The notes under the pieces: model-generated | Seen by the model: only the letters and a program-made list of their open reading frames with translations | What the model was told of the DNA's origin: nothing | Database searches by the model: none | NCBI RefSeq assembly: GCF_029914245.1 | Contig: NZ_JARYZI010000013.1 | Coordinates: forward strand, 1 to 64,000 | Direction of reading: 5' to 3' | Origin: Fusibacter bizertensis | Lineage (GTDB): Bacteria; Bacillota; Clostridia; Peptostreptococcales; Acidaminobacteraceae | DNA length: 64,000 nt | Translations under genes and position numbers: made by a program | In this document: positions 8,903 to 19,626 of the stretch, piece by piece | Layout of the letters: each line of letters opens with the position of its first letter | How positions within the stretch are numbered: position 1 is the first letter of the stretch

Positions 8903-10096
8903 ATGATAAAAGAAAGCGTAAAAGTTGTAAAGTATGATAAGGACAAAGAAAAAATAAAAAGTGATTCAAAGGAGATGGTTTATTTGGATAAAGAAGCAGT
9001 TGATATGGAACAATACGGATTTGACGAATTTTTTCAAAAAAAATGGTCAGAGATATATAATGAAAAATGGATAGATGAACTAAATAAAAAGAGCGAGTTA
9101 GAAAGTAATATAGTCCCTGCTAGGGTTGTCTCTGATCATGGACAGATGTTAAAGGTGATTTCACCATATGGAGAATTAATGGTAAAAAGGCCTATAACCC
9201 ATCAACTACTTGATCAACAAGTTGCTGCAGGAGACTGGCTTGCTATAAAATATAGCGTTGAAATGGAAGACGCTTCAATTGAACATGTTTTAGCAAGAAA
9301 AACAAAGTTCTCAAGAGCAGCTGCTGGAATAGAAGTAAAAGAGCAGATTGTAGCAGCAAATGTCGATGTGATTTTTCTTATTCAGTCACTTAATAAAGAT
9401 TTTAATATGAGAAGATTAGAAAGATATCTAATAGCCTCATGGGAAAGTGGTGCAATTCCAGTTATTGTCCTGACTAAATCTGATTTATGTGACGATATTG
9501 ATAGAAAAGTTACAGAAGTTGAGGTTACAGCACCTGGAGTTGATATTTTTTCTGTGAGTAACCTGACGGGTGAAGGTATAGATACGCTAAGACAATTTGT
9601 GACAAGGGGAAAGACAGTTGCGCTCTTGGGGTCATCTGGCGTAGGAAAATCAACATTAGTAAACCGTTTAGCAGGTCAAGAACTTTTGAAAACCCAAGCA
9701 ATTCGAGAAGATGATAGTAAGGGTAGACATACAACAACCCACAGAGAATTAGTGCTCTTACCCAATGGTGGTATAATTTTAGATACTCCAGGTATGAGAA
9801 CACTTTCTCTGTGGGAAGCTGAAGACGGTATGGAAAAACTTTATGGTGATATAGAAAGTTTGATCAGATCATGTAGGTTTACAGATTGTAAGCATAATAA
9901 TGAACCAGGGTGTGCCGTCCAAAAAGGTCTGAAAAATGGTCAAATTGATGAACAAAAGTGGATAAACTGGAATAAATTGCAAAAAGAAATGCGTTTTTTA
10001 AACGCAAAGAAAAGGAGCAAACTTAGAGCTGCTGAAAAACAAAGTTACAAGAGACAATCAAAAGCTTCAGTATTTTCAAAAATAGATCAATTTTGA
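8903..10096 (+). CDS. rsgA: RsgA-type ribosome small-subunit GTPase
   Basis: 397 aa. After a charged N-terminal extension (~60 aa) comes an OB-fold region, a circularly permuted GTPase domain (TKSD as G4 at ~185, GSSGVGKST as G1, RHTTTH as switch, DTPGM as G3) and a C-terminal zinc knuckle with the Cys set CRFTDCKHNNEPGC. RsgA acts in maturation of the 30S subunit and is inhibited by (p)ppGpp in other species. The N-terminal extension suggests a paralogue group distinct from the housekeeping copy, and it sits alone rather than beside prkC/rpe. ATG 8903 has AAGGAG 5 nt upstream. Expression appears governed by the 8590-8831 leader. The 3' end overlaps the convergent HTH gene by 10 bp. Confidence 0.9.
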   Translation: MIKESVKVVKYDKDKEKIKSDSKEMVYLDKEAVDMEQYGFDEFFQKKWSEIYNEKWIDELNKKSELESNIVPARVVSDHGQMLKVISPYGELMVKRPITHQLLDQQVAAGDWLAIKYSVEMEDASIEHVLARKTKFSRAAAGIEVKEQIVAANVDVIFLIQSLNKDFNMRRLERYLIASWESGAIPVIVLTKSDLCDDIDRKVTEVEVTAPGVDIFSVSNLTGEGIDTLRQFVTRGKTVALLGSSGVGKSTLVNRLAGQELLKTQAIREDDSKGRHTTTHRELVLLPNGGIILDTPGMRTLSLWEAEDGMEKLYGDIESLIRSCRFTDCKHNNEPGCAVQKGLKNGQIDEQKWINWNKLQKEMRFLNAKKRSKLRAAEKQSYKRQSKASVFSKIDQF

Positions 10097-11607
10097 TTTT
10101 GAATCCAGTAATCTATCTCTTGTAGAACAGTTAAATGGTCATGATCACTGTAATGCCTATCAATAGATAATTCATCAATGTAAGCTTCAAAAGCCTTCAT
10201 CATAAGAGGGTGATTAATTGCAAAGATAATTAATGGCTCAGTTGTTTTATAGATGATGACACCAATGTTTTTTTTATAAGAAATCAAAATGCCGTTTGGA
10301 AGTGGGTGTGCATTTAAAATGACATGATAGTGCTTGTTTGATTTTATAGCTTTTTTAACACTCTCAAGTTGCTGCAGGAGCAGAGAGTGACTAATGATCA
10401 TGCCCTCATGTAATATTAGAGAATTGACATTTGAAAAAGCATGATGTAGGGAACTGAAAATTTCCTTCTCAGGTAAATGGATCAAATCATATCTGTTGTT
10501 GTTCTTTAGGTGCTCATAAAAAGCGTGCTTTCGTTTGATGTAAAAATTTTTGTAGTATTCAATGCTTTCTTGTGATAGTTTACTTGCATATAGTTTTTCA
10601 CATAGACTATCATAGGGAAGCATTACAAGGGGTGGCGATGAAGACATGTAAGTCAAATCGCCATCTTGCATTTCAAACTCATGTAAGAGTTCGTGGAAGT
10701 CAGTGATATTTTTTTCTGTAAAAATTTTCATTAAAGGGCGACAGAGATGAAGATAGGAGTCAAATTCATTCTGAAGTATAGTGATCATATTGTGGTCACG
10801 ATAATAGACTTGCTCCATTGACTCTACATCGGCCATTGCACTAGAAGTAAGCGCACCTATCCCTGGGGCAATGAACATCGTTCTTTTGAATAGGGCTTCT
10901 TGATAATTTGGATAATAATATGGTTCAATACCACCTGATAGATAAAGAGGAAGCCAACGATCAATTGCGGCTATAAGTTCTTTGGGATTCCGATCAATAG
11001 TGTGGATAATTTTAATACGGTGTCCCTGAGCAATGACGTCATTTAGCAACACGCCCCACTTTTTTAAGAATTGAGGATCTTCTAGTAGCCAAGTCATAGG
11101 TTCATCACTATAAAGTAAAAGTTCACATGGCTTAGGAGTCGCTATCACAGCACTCAGAAATCGTATGACCCCTTTTCTCTTGCCTTCATTGCCATGAAAA
11201 ACTTCAACACTTAGTTTTTTACCTTTATGTTGATTATCCATATATTCAGGATGCAAATTTGACGCAACAGGTGCGATATTTTTAGAGAGATGGGATAGAA
11301 AACGATTGGCAAAAGTAGAGTCGGAAACATGGTCAACCACCATCCACTCGCTAAGTGCCTTTGCCAGTTGCTCTTGAGTATCAAATTGCGTTAAATTAAT
11401 CAGTTCATATAAACATTGTTTATCACTTGTGTGGGTGACAATATATTGAGAAATGAGTTCAATATAAGTACTATTTCTCACGGGATCTCTTGAGCCATTT
11501 CGCCATCGGCTAATAAGTGAAGGATCAACAGATAGCGCTTTTGCTAACTTATTGTTAGGGATATTAAGTAGGTTCATCAAAAGATTAAATTTTTCATCAA
11601 ATTTCAT
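10087..11607 (-). CDS. HTH (XRE-like) transcriptional regulator with large unknown C-terminal region
   Basis: 506 aa. The first ~60 residues form a lambda-repressor-like helix-turn-helix (NKLAKALSVDPSLISRWRNG). The remaining ~440 residues match no family I can name; they look cytosolic and contain no obvious catalytic motif. ATG 11607 is preferred over 11613, which directly abuts the GGGGGG ribosome site. It overlaps the end of the rsgA-type gene tail to tail. A likely ligand- or state-sensing regulator; its target is unknown. Confidence 0.65.
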   Translation of the reverse strand: MKFDEKFNLLMNLLNIPNNKLAKALSVDPSLISRWRNGSRDPVRNSTYIELISQYIVTHTSDKQCLYELINLTQFDTQEQLAKALSEWMVVDHVSDSTFANRFLSHLSKNIAPVASNLHPEYMDNQHKGKKLSVEVFHGNEGKRKGVIRFLSAVIATPKPCELLLYSDEPMTWLLEDPQFLKKWGVLLNDVIAQGHRIKIIHTIDRNPKELIAAIDRWLPLYLSGGIEPYYYPNYQEALFKRTMFIAPGIGALTSSAMADVESMEQVYYRDHNMITILQNEFDSYLHLCRPLMKIFTEKNITDFHELLHEFEMQDGDLTYMSSSPPLVMLPYDSLCEKLYASKLSQESIEYYKNFYIKRKHAFYEHLKNNNRYDLIHLPEKEIFSSLHHAFSNVNSLILHEGMIISHSLLLQQLESVKKAIKSNKHYHVILNAHPLPNGILISYKKNIGVIIYKTTEPLIIFAINHPLMMKAFEAYIDELSIDRHYSDHDHLTVLQEIDYWIQNQN

Positions 11608-11668
11608 AATCATCCCCCCTTTGAAAAAAGTATATCATAAATGCAAACCAAATATTAAGAAAAGTTAA

Positions 11669-11710
11669 AAAAGCGTGTCAGATATCAATTTGATATTTAG
11701 ACACGCTTTT
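11669..11710. terminator. Intrinsic terminator after the chemoreceptor gene
   Basis: AAAAGCGTGTC / GACACGCTTTT stem with a further GATATCAA/TTGATATT inner stem. T-rich on both sides; it ends the leftward chemoreceptor gene just upstream of the HTH gene. Confidence 0.8.
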
Positions 11711-11742
11711 ATATAAAGAATATTTTTTTATGATTTACTAGA

Positions 11743-13746
11743 TTAAGCCTTAAACTTAGTCATTTCAGTTGATAAGTTTGTGACATCTTCATTTAAGTCA
11801 TCTATTGCTTGTGCGATCTCAGATACTCTAGATAGTTGTTCTTCAGTTGAGGCATTGATTTCTTCAGTAGAAGCTGCAGATTGTTCCGAAATAGCAGCCA
11901 TTGATTCTAAAGATACGATTAGTTCAGATTTTAAAGTATCAATTTTTTGCGTTTCACTGATGAATTCCTCAATAATACTTTCAACTTGTACAACACTCTG
12001 ATCGATTTGAGCAAAGACATCAACCGTTTCATCTAAGTTGACTTTAGCACTTTCAACCGAAAGCTGTGTACCGCGAACGGTTTGATTTGTTGAACTCACA
12101 ATTTGAACGATTTCACCGATAATTGAGCTGATCTCTTCAGCAGAAGTTGCGGATTGTTCCGCTAATTTTCTTATTTCTTCAGCGACAACTGAAAAGCCTC
12201 TGCCTGCTTCTCCTGCTCTAGCTGCTTCGATAGATGCATTAAGCGCTAATAAATTTGTTTGATTTGAGATCCCTTTTATTGTACTGACTATTGTTTCAAT
12301 TGCTTGTGAACTGACGCTTAAATTTTCAACTTTCTTTGAAACAGCATCTGTACTGTCAACTGTTTCTTGGAAAACGAACTTAAGTGCATCAATTTTTGTT
12401 CTTCCTAAATCATTGACCGTCACCATTTCAGATGAAACTGATTTTGCATTTGTAAGTTTTGAAAATATGATGTTAATGCTCTCACTTAGTTGTTGACCTG
12501 TAAGTAAACGCTCATTAACATTGGAAGCTAAATCAGTCGCACCATGAGTAATTTCCTCAATTGCCCTTGTCACTTCTTGACTTGTTAAACTCAATCCTTC
12601 CACATTTTCAGTAATTGTCTCTGATGATACTGCGAGTTTGTTGATGCTCTGGCTTACTTCCTTAATTAAGTGGCTTACATTTTTGGTCATTGTGCCAAAT
12701 TGCTTTGAAAGCGTACCAATTTCATCTTTTGATTGATAATCCACAGAAGTCTTAAAGTTCCCCGAGCCAACTTCGACCATGGCAGCTTCCACTTTCTTCA
12801 GTGGTGAGGTTACATATTTTTTAATCAACCTTGAAATGATGAGAACAAGTATAAATACTGATACAACAACGATGATGATATTATTTGAAAGATTTTTAGC
12901 AATAATTGCATCAAGTTCAGCTTTTGGATAAGTGACAACGATAGTATAGTCATCAATGCTCTGTTTATAGGCAATAAAAGTCTCGCCGTCAATTACAACA
13001 GGGGTACTTTCTTTAGTACTTGCAAACACATCTGACAACCAAGGCTGATCTGATGCTGCAGTACCAACAAGTGCAATATCTTTATGAGCGATAAAATTGT
13101 CATTTGAGTCAATAATAGCACCAAAACCATTTGATCCGATGACAAGTCCTTCTATTCGCTTTTGAATATCCAAGTTTTCAAGTAAGTCAATTAAAGTTGA
13201 AGGTATAAACCCAATCATTACTACGCCGGGAACATCTCTTCTTGATACACCTACAAATTGATACATCTGGCCATCTTTTTCCCGAGGGGCTGGTTCTTGT
13301 GCGTATGAAACGTCGCGCTGACCAATTAATGGAACAAAGGGTGCCATTGTAGGGTCATTAGCGATATTGGTTCCAAAAACCTTCTCATCATTTCCAAATT
13401 GTACAATTCCGTCGACATCAGTGACCCGAATTTCAGCTACTTTCAGCTGATCGGCCAGTTTATCCATATTATAAGTTTTTAGCCATGTTTGATTATAAAC
13501 GATCATTTCAGCAATAGCTTGTGCCAATACTGCATTTTTCTCATTCATGGCATCTTTAGTAATCTGAATGACGTTCTGTGCAGTTTTAAGTTCATTCGAG
13601 ATGTTTTTAACTTGATCGGCTAATTGCTGCTCAACGATCACATCTAATGAGGAGTTCGTTGAGATAATACTAAAGACAGCTTGAAATCCTATAGCTATGA
13701 TTATGATGATACTGGTTATTAGGACGATTCGTGCTCTGATTTTCAT
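11743..13746 (-). CDS. Methyl-accepting chemotaxis protein with Cache-type sensor
   Basis: 667 aa. TM1 (~6-28), an extracellular region of ~255 residues of double-Cache type, TM2 (~285-307), HAMP (~308-360) and a cytoplasmic signalling domain with the conserved hairpin tip [20 protein letters not shown]. It passes ligand signals to CheA/CheW for swimming control. The ATG at 13746 is chosen because AAGGAGG lies 6 nt upstream; an ATG at 13752 touches the Shine-Dalgarno. Ligand unknown. No other chemotaxis genes are nearby, so it is a stand-alone receptor; it is divergent from the hexitol PTS, which is only a hint that a sugar could be sensed. Confidence 0.9.
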   Translation of the reverse strand: MKIRARIVLITSIIIIIAIGFQAVFSIISTNSSLDVIVEQQLADQVKNISNELKTAQNVIQITKDAMNEKNAVLAQAIAEMIVYNQTWLKTYNMDKLADQLKVAEIRVTDVDGIVQFGNDEKVFGTNIANDPTMAPFVPLIGQRDVSYAQEPAPREKDGQMYQFVGVSRRDVPGVVMIGFIPSTLIDLLENLDIQKRIEGLVIGSNGFGAIIDSNDNFIAHKDIALVGTAASDQPWLSDVFASTKESTPVVIDGETFIAYKQSIDDYTIVVTYPKAELDAIIAKNLSNNIIIVVVSVFILVLIISRLIKKYVTSPLKKVEAAMVEVGSGNFKTSVDYQSKDEIGTLSKQFGTMTKNVSHLIKEVSQSINKLAVSSETITENVEGLSLTSQEVTRAIEEITHGATDLASNVNERLLTGQQLSESINIIFSKLTNAKSVSSEMVTVNDLGRTKIDALKFVFQETVDSTDAVSKKVENLSVSSQAIETIVSTIKGISNQTNLLALNASIEAARAGEAGRGFSVVAEEIRKLAEQSATSAEEISSIIGEIVQIVSSTNQTVRGTQLSVESAKVNLDETVDVFAQIDQSVVQVESIIEEFISETQKIDTLKSELIVSLESMAAISEQSAASTEEINASTEEQLSRVSEIAQAIDDLNEDVTNLSTEMTKFKA

Positions 13747-13953
13747 GTTCATCCTCCTTATGCTTCTAATTGTCTTATTATAGCATAAGGCGGTTAACAA
13801 AATACAAGAAAATATTAAGATAATGTTATTTTTGCAGAAAATTATGTTTATTTTGTAAAGTTTTTTTTGTACTTATATTTGAACAATGTGTTGCGATATC
13901 TTGTTTTTAAATCTTGTCACCCTGATACAGTGTCAACCTTGGTGGTCTTTTGT

Positions 13954-13982
13954 TTGTAAATTTTAATGGCTAAAAATATAAT
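13954..13982 (+). promoter_or_regulatory. Promoter of the hexitol PTS gene
   Basis: TTGTAA (13954-13959), 17 bp, TATAAT (13977-13982), 54 bp ahead of the EIICB start. No catabolite (cre) box could be recognised nearby. Confidence 0.6.
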
Positions 13983-14036
13983 CTAGTTGTAACAGGCCAG
14001 TTATAAATCGATTGAAAAAAGAATAAGGGGGACACA

Positions 14037-15422
14037 ATGGAAAAAGTTTTAGACTCAAATTCTAAAAAAGGCGGCGTGCAAAAATTTGGTCGCTTTCTAA
14101 GCAGTATGGTGTTACCAAATATTGGTGCTTTTATTGCTTGGGGTATAATTACGGCATTATTTATTCCTACTGGATGGGTTCCAAATGAAACGTTAGCTGC
14201 ACTTGTTGGACCGATGATTACTTATATGTTACCACTATTAATTGGTTACACAGGTGGTAAATTAATCGGTGGAGTTAGAGGCGGCGTAGTTGGTGCAGTT
14301 GCTACAATGGGTGTAGTAGTTGGTGCTGATATCCCTATGTTTATAGGTGCAATGCTCATGGGACCACTTGGTGGTTACTGTATCAAGAAGTTTGATGAAG
14401 CTGTTGAAGGTAGAGTAGCTGCTGGTTTTGAAATGCTTGTTGCAAACTTTTCAGCGGGTATTATTGGTATGTTGCTTGCATTACTAGCTCTTTTAGGTAT
14501 TGGTCCAGTTGTTTTGATGCTCAACGATGTATTAAAAGCTGGTGTTGAAACAATAGTAAATGCAAATTTATTGCCTTTTACATCACTTTTTATTGAACCT
14601 GGTAAAATTTTATTCCTTAATAACGCTATGAACCATGGTATTCTTGGACCACTTGGTATACAAGAAGCTACTGAAATGGGTAAATCAATATTCTTCTTAT
14701 TAGAAACAAATCCAGGACCAGGTCTTGGTATCTTACTTGCATATTGGGTTTTCTCAAAAGGCATGATCAAAGAATCTGCTCCAGGCGCTATTATCATCCA
14801 TTTCCTAGGTGGTATTCATGAAATCTATTTCCCATATGTATTAATGAAACCTGTTTTATTACTTGCTGTAATTGCTGGTGGTATGAGTGGCGTATTTACA
14901 TTTAGTATACTTGGTGCTGGACTTATCGCTACACCTTCTCCAGGAAGTATCTTTGCTTTACTAGCAATGACACCAAAAGGTGGTTTCCTTCCAGTAATTG
15001 CTGGAGTAACTGTTTCTACAGCTGTTTCTTTCCTAGTAGCTTCTTTCTTTATTAAAAGAAGTGCTGATGCTGACTTAAACTTAGAAGAAGCAAAATCTAA
15101 AGTTGGCAGTATGAAAGCAGAATCAAAAGGACAAGCCAAAGTTGCTGGCTCAGTTAAAAAAATAGTGGTTGCATGTGATGCAGGCATGGGCTCAAGCGCA
15201 ATGGGTGCAACAACCCTTAGAAAGAAAGTTAAAGCAGCTGGACTAGACATTGAAGTCATCAATACATCGCTAGATGATATTCCAGCAGATGCAGATATTG
15301 TTATTACACATGAAAGCTTAGCTGAACGTGCAAAAACAAAAATCACAACAGCAGAGCTTATAACAATCGATCAGTTCGTTGGCAATCCAATTTACGATGA
15401 GTTGGTAAAAAGATTAAAATAA
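14037..15422 (+). CDS. mtlA: PTS EIICB, mannitol/hexitol family
   Basis: 461 aa. Residues ~15-345 are the EIIC membrane transporter of the mannitol family (motifs GADIPMFIGAMLMGPLGG, LETNPGPGLGILLAYW, GGIHEIYFP), and ~375-461 an EIIB domain with the phospho-Cys in VACDAGMGSSAMG. No EIIA part is attached; the EIIA on the second transporter or in the regulator must serve it. It imports and phosphorylates a hexitol. The symbol follows the family; because no mannitol-1-phosphate dehydrogenase lies in this cluster, the true substrate may be another hexitol. The start has AAGGGGG upstream. Confidence 0.85.
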   Translation: MEKVLDSNSKKGGVQKFGRFLSSMVLPNIGAFIAWGIITALFIPTGWVPNETLAALVGPMITYMLPLLIGYTGGKLIGGVRGGVVGAVATMGVVVGADIPMFIGAMLMGPLGGYCIKKFDEAVEGRVAAGFEMLVANFSAGIIGMLLALLALLGIGPVVLMLNDVLKAGVETIVNANLLPFTSLFIEPGKILFLNNAMNHGILGPLGIQEATEMGKSIFFLLETNPGPGLGILLAYWVFSKGMIKESAPGAIIIHFLGGIHEIYFPYVLMKPVLLLAVIAGGMSGVFTFSILGAGLIATPSPGSIFALLAMTPKGGFLPVIAGVTVSTAVSFLVASFFIKRSADADLNLEEAKSKVGSMKAESKGQAKVAGSVKKIVVACDAGMGSSAMGATTLRKKVKAAGLDIEVINTSLDDIPADADIVITHESLAERAKTKITTAELITIDQFVGNPIYDELVKRLK

Positions 15423-15449
15423 TCAAATTCTTAAATTAAAGTTTAGAGG

Positions 15450-15478
15450 CAGTGAAGAAATCTTCACTGTTTCTTTAT
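15450..15478 (+). terminator. Terminator after the EIICB gene
   Basis: CAGTGAAGA / TCTTCACTG stem with a T-rich tail, 28 bp after the stop codon. It separates the first transporter from the regulator gene. Confidence 0.75.
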
Positions 15479-15509
15479 TAAAGCAACAAGCTAGTATCGT
15501 TTAAGTGTT

Positions 15510-15590
15510 ATTTAGTCATTATTTATTCGTTATTTATTCGTTATTCATTCGTTATTCAATAATGTCACTCATAAATAATGTCACTTATAC
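15510..15590. repeat. Short direct repeats upstream of the PTS regulator
   Basis: Several near-identical copies of an 11-bp unit (TTATTTATTCG, then TTATTCATTCG) in tandem, followed by two copies of AATGTCACT about 20 bp apart. They could be slippage repeats or regulator binding sites; I see no further structure. Confidence 0.5.
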
Positions 15591-15696
15591 CTTATCTTTT
15601 AGTGAACAGATGCATAAAAAGGGCGTATAATAATAATTGAAGAGTTATCAGAAAATTTAATTATTAAGATGTGTCTCAATTTTATGGGGGTAAGAA

Positions 15697-17799
15697 GTGG
15701 AATATTCAAAAAGAACCATGGATATCGTAGATATTTTACTAAATCAAGATTCTTATATTTCAATTGCAAAGCTCGCTGAGGAACTCAATATTAGTAAACG
15801 TACAATTTTTCGCGATATGGAAGAAATTGAAGCACTTGTCGCGCAGCAACAAATGAAACTCCATAAAAAATCAAAACTCGGTATAAAGATTGAAGCTGAC
15901 CCTCATCAAATAGAAGCATTTAGACAGTTTTCACAAAGCCATAAAAATGTTCATTTTACACAAGAAGAGAGACTAAATCAAATTATCATTGAACTTTTAA
16001 GAAGTCGTGAACCAAGAAAATTTTTCTTTTTTTCAACTTTACTCAATGTTTCAGATGCAACTATTTCTTACGATATGGATAAAATTGAACCTTGGTTCGA
16101 AGAAAGAAATATAAGTTTAATTAGAAAACCAGGATATGGTGTCTTTTTAAAAGGAAAAGAAATTGACTTTCGAAAAGCAATTGTCGATTTCTTATATCAA
16201 AACTATGAACATCAAGATTTAGTGTCACTTATTGATAATACAAGTCATTTTGTTGAAACTGTTATGGACCGTGAAATTAGCATGAAAGTGAGTCGTATCC
16301 TATCACAATATGAAGATTATCTGGCAAATCGATTGACAGACCAATCATATATGGGCTTGATGATTCATCTATCCATAGCAGTTCAAAGGATACTTCGGGG
16401 CGAAAGTATAGTGATGAATCCAGAAGTACTTACACCGCTGAAATCAGATGTACAGTTTAAAATGGCGCAAGATATTGGTTTTGATATTGAGAAAGTATTT
16501 GGCATCAGATTTCCTGAAGATGAACTAGGTTACATTACCATGCACCTGAAAGGTTCAAAACTAAAAACAGGTGCACTCATCGATCAACAAGACTTGATAA
16601 TTTCTAACTTTGAACTCAGTAGGCTAGCATCTGGGATGATTCATAAATTTAAAGAACTCAGTGGTTATGATTTACGTGAGGATGAAAAGTTGTTAATAGG
16701 GTTAGTAAGTCATCTAAGGCCTGCTTTGACAAGAATCAAACTTTCACTGGATATTAGAAATCCACTTTTAGAAAAAATTGAAGAGATGTATCCAGAGATT
16801 TTTAAGATGTCTATGATCGCTTCTGAACTCATAACGAAACAATTTTCAGTAGTAATTCCCCGTGAAGAAGTTGGCTATGTAGCGATGCACTTTGGTGCTG
16901 CAATCGAGCGTTATGTCAAATTACAAAACATAGAAAAGCGTATTAGAACAGGCGTTGTGTGTTCAAGCGGAATTGGAACTTCAAGTTTACTTTATTCAAG
17001 ACTTGTAAAATTATTTCCTAGATTAGAAGTAGTAGGGCAGTTTTCTAGAGAGGATGTTTATTCTGAGAAAATTGAACAAAATGAACTTGAGCTTTTAATC
17101 ACTACTATTAGTCTTGATAAAAGTAAATTGCCTTCAATCCAAGTAAATCCTCTACTAATGTCTGAAGATATTGAGCGCATTAAGCAAGTTATTAGCATAT
17201 TAAGCAGTAATGTCAAGCCTTATAAGGAACAAAGCGATGTGGTAAAAAAAGCAGAGCCAGTTGTTACTGATATTGAAAAAGTAAAAAGAATTCACGGGTT
17301 AACAGATAGTTTTTTGATCATTGAAAACAGTTTTAAATTGTATGATAACGTTAGAGCAAAAAGCATAGATCACTTGATTAAAGCTATTTCTGAAAGTGCA
17401 ACCCCTGATCATAAAACACGAAAGGTTTTGCAAACTGCATTGATAGAGAGAGAAAAATTGGGAAGCACAGTCCTACAGGGTGAAGGGATCGTGCTAATTC
17501 ACGGCAAGACATCTGTAATAAAAAATATGAGCTTTACAATATGGCGATTAGAAAAGCCACTTTATGTAGGCTTAGAGAAACGAAGAGAAAAGATAATAGC
17601 AGCAGTTGTGATGCTTATACCAGCCGACCTTTCTAAAGAACAGATGGAAACCATGAGTGTTCTTAGCAAGGCGTTAATTGAGGAAACTGAATTTATTGAA
17701 TTTATTAAAACAGCTGACGAAGTTAAATTATTTGATTATGTCAAAACCATTATGCATAAATGGCTTTCAAAACAATTGAAAGCAGGTGGCGCATTATGA
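15697..17799 (+). CDS. mtlR: MtlR/BglG-family PTS-controlled activator
   Basis: 700 aa. N-terminal HTH domains (~1-170, with SIAKLAEELNISKRTIFRDM), two PRD domains (~185-400) with conserved His in YITMHL and YVAMHFG, a Gat-type EIIB-like domain with Cys in VVCSSGIGTSS, and a C-terminal EIIA-like domain (~550-690) with a His in IVLIHGKTS. Phosphorylation of these sites by HPr and the EII proteins sets its activity. GTG 15697 is used, with GGGGG upstream. Its stop overlaps the start of the second PTS gene (ATGA). It most likely controls both transporters in this cluster. Confidence 0.85.
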   Translation: MEYSKRTMDIVDILLNQDSYISIAKLAEELNISKRTIFRDMEEIEALVAQQQMKLHKKSKLGIKIEADPHQIEAFRQFSQSHKNVHFTQEERLNQIIIELLRSREPRKFFFFSTLLNVSDATISYDMDKIEPWFEERNISLIRKPGYGVFLKGKEIDFRKAIVDFLYQNYEHQDLVSLIDNTSHFVETVMDREISMKVSRILSQYEDYLANRLTDQSYMGLMIHLSIAVQRILRGESIVMNPEVLTPLKSDVQFKMAQDIGFDIEKVFGIRFPEDELGYITMHLKGSKLKTGALIDQQDLIISNFELSRLASGMIHKFKELSGYDLREDEKLLIGLVSHLRPALTRIKLSLDIRNPLLEKIEEMYPEIFKMSMIASELITKQFSVVIPREEVGYVAMHFGAAIERYVKLQNIEKRIRTGVVCSSGIGTSSLLYSRLVKLFPRLEVVGQFSREDVYSEKIEQNELELLITTISLDKSKLPSIQVNPLLMSEDIERIKQVISILSSNVKPYKEQSDVVKKAEPVVTDIEKVKRIHGLTDSFLIIENSFKLYDNVRAKSIDHLIKAISESATPDHKTRKVLQTALIEREKLGSTVLQGEGIVLIHGKTSVIKNMSFTIWRLEKPLYVGLEKRREKIIAAVVMLIPADLSKEQMETMSVLSKALIEETEFIEFIKTADEVKLFDYVKTIMHKWLSKQLKAGGAL

Positions 17800-19625
17800 T
17801 GGAGAGAATTCAAAGTCTCGGTAGGTTTTTAAGTCGAATGGTTATGCCCAATATCAGTGCATTTATTGCCTGGGGGGCCTTGACGACATTGTTTCACTCA
17901 GATGGATGGTTTCCAAATCGTGAATTAGAACAATTAATTGGTCCAATTATCATTTATGCACTTCCTTTGCTTATTGCATATGCAGGTGGAAAAGCGATAT
18001 ATGGTACACGAGGCGGTGTCATTGGTGTAATCGGTACTATGGGGTTAGTTGCCGGTACAGATATTCCTATGTTCATAGGTGCCATGTTGATGGGTCCTCT
18101 CGGCGCTTATATATTAAAAAAAATAGATTCTGCAATAAAAGATCATATTCCTACGGGCTTCGAGATGCTTGTGAGCAATTTCAGTGCTGGATTTTTAGGG
18201 GTGTTATTAACTGTTATAGCTTATAAAGCGATAGGTCCACTAGTCGCAGTGCTAAATGAAGTTTTGAAAACGGGTGTTACATTTGTCGTTGATAGAGGGT
18301 TGTTGTTTATGGCATCTCTATTTATCGAACCTGGTAAAGTACTTTTTTTAAACAATGCAATCAATCATGGTGTCCTTAGCCCTTTGGGAATCCAAGATGC
18401 ACTTACAAACGGGAGCTCAATCTTCTTTTTACTTGAGACAAATCCCGGGCCAGGTTTAGGCATATTGCTTGCATATTGGTTTTATTCAAAGGGCGTTGCA
18501 AGGGACAATGCGCCAAGTGCTATGATCATCCACTTTTTTGGAGGAATTCATGAGATCTATTTTCCTTTTGTGGTAATGAGGCCAGCACTTTTTGGAGCGG
18601 TGATCCTAGGGGGGATGAGTGGTGTATTTTCTTTTCAACTTTTGGGTGCTGGTTTAAGAGCAACACCCTCACCAGGCAGCATCTTCGCGTTACTTGCGAT
18701 GGCGCCTAAATCAGAGATATTGGCGGTGAGCACAGGCGTCATTATATCCGCTGTTGTTACTTTTATCGTAGCGTGTTTGATACTCAAGCGTTCTCCGATT
18801 ATTGAATTTGAAGAGGAAATCGAAGTAAATGAGGGCTATGCATCACTGTTTAAAGGGCGTCCAGATACATTTAGGATTTCCAAAATAACATTTGCTTGTG
18901 ATGCTGGCATGGGTTCTAGTGCACTAGGTGCATCTTTATTGACGCGCGTTATCAAGCAAAACCAGATGACACTTCCAGTTATCAATGTACCTATAGATGC
19001 TATACCATCTGACTCTGATCTGGTTATTACTTATTCCGATCTAATTGGAAGGGCAAAGAAACAAGCACCAAACGCAATTCATGTGGGTATAAAAGATTTT
19101 TTGAACAAAGAGGCTTATGAACAACTAGTGGATGCCATCAAGGCATATTGTATCGTAATGGAGGTAAATATGGAAAATTCAAAACCAAGCGAAATACTTA
19201 TGAAAAGTAACATCTTACTCAACAGAGCAACAGTATCAAAGGAAGAAGCGATAAAGCACGCAGGTGAGTTGCTCTATAATAGTGGCTATGTTGGAGAAGA
19301 TTATATAGCTGGGATGTTAGCTAGAGAAGAAAAATTCTCAACTTACATTGGTAACAATGTAGCAATCCCACATGGTGAAAATAGTGTGAAAGAGTCTATC
19401 ATCGCCTCGGGAATCGTAGTTGTACAATATCCAAACGGGGTAAGTTTTGGTGAGGGTAAACTTGCTAAACTTGTGATCGGTATTGCAGGCAAAGGCAATG
19501 AACATATACAATTACTTGCCAACATAGCTGAAGCCATTGAAGATGAAAGTATCCTTGAAAAGATGCTCACAACAAATGATCCAGAGTATATCTATGAACT
19601 ATTTTCAAGTGAAGGGATGATGTAG
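17796..19625 (+). CDS. PTS EIICBA, mannitol/hexitol family
   Basis: 609 aa, a paralogue of the 14037 protein with an added EIIA domain. EIIC ~1-340 (DIPMFIGAMLMGPLGAY, LETNPGPGLGILLAYW), EIIB ~350-445 with Cys in FACDAGMGSSALG, EIIA ~455-609 with the phospho-His in VAIPHGE. The start overlaps the regulator stop (ATGA), so it is translationally coupled. Having two EIIC proteins in one cluster suggests two related substrates or two affinities served by one EIIA. Confidence 0.88.
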   Translation: MMERIQSLGRFLSRMVMPNISAFIAWGALTTLFHSDGWFPNRELEQLIGPIIIYALPLLIAYAGGKAIYGTRGGVIGVIGTMGLVAGTDIPMFIGAMLMGPLGAYILKKIDSAIKDHIPTGFEMLVSNFSAGFLGVLLTVIAYKAIGPLVAVLNEVLKTGVTFVVDRGLLFMASLFIEPGKVLFLNNAINHGVLSPLGIQDALTNGSSIFFLLETNPGPGLGILLAYWFYSKGVARDNAPSAMIIHFFGGIHEIYFPFVVMRPALFGAVILGGMSGVFSFQLLGAGLRATPSPGSIFALLAMAPKSEILAVSTGVIISAVVTFIVACLILKRSPIIEFEEEIEVNEGYASLFKGRPDTFRISKITFACDAGMGSSALGASLLTRVIKQNQMTLPVINVPIDAIPSDSDLVITYSDLIGRAKKQAPNAIHVGIKDFLNKEAYEQLVDAIKAYCIVMEVNMENSKPSEILMKSNILLNRATVSKEEAIKHAGELLYNSGYVGEDYIAGMLAREEKFSTYIGNNVAIPHGENSVKESIIASGIVVVQYPNGVSFGEGKLAKLVIGIAGKGNEHIQLLANIAEAIEDESILEKMLTTNDPEYIYELFSSEGMM

Positions 19626-19626
19626 C

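Noticed and set aside
14375-15346. Long open frames on the minus strand within the EIICB gene
   Set aside because: They mirror the codon pattern of a strongly coding plus-strand gene, have no ribosome sites, and the proteins match nothing.
15423-15696. Riboswitch upstream of the PTS regulator
   Set aside because: Only a terminator and short direct repeats are present; no conserved aptamer core.
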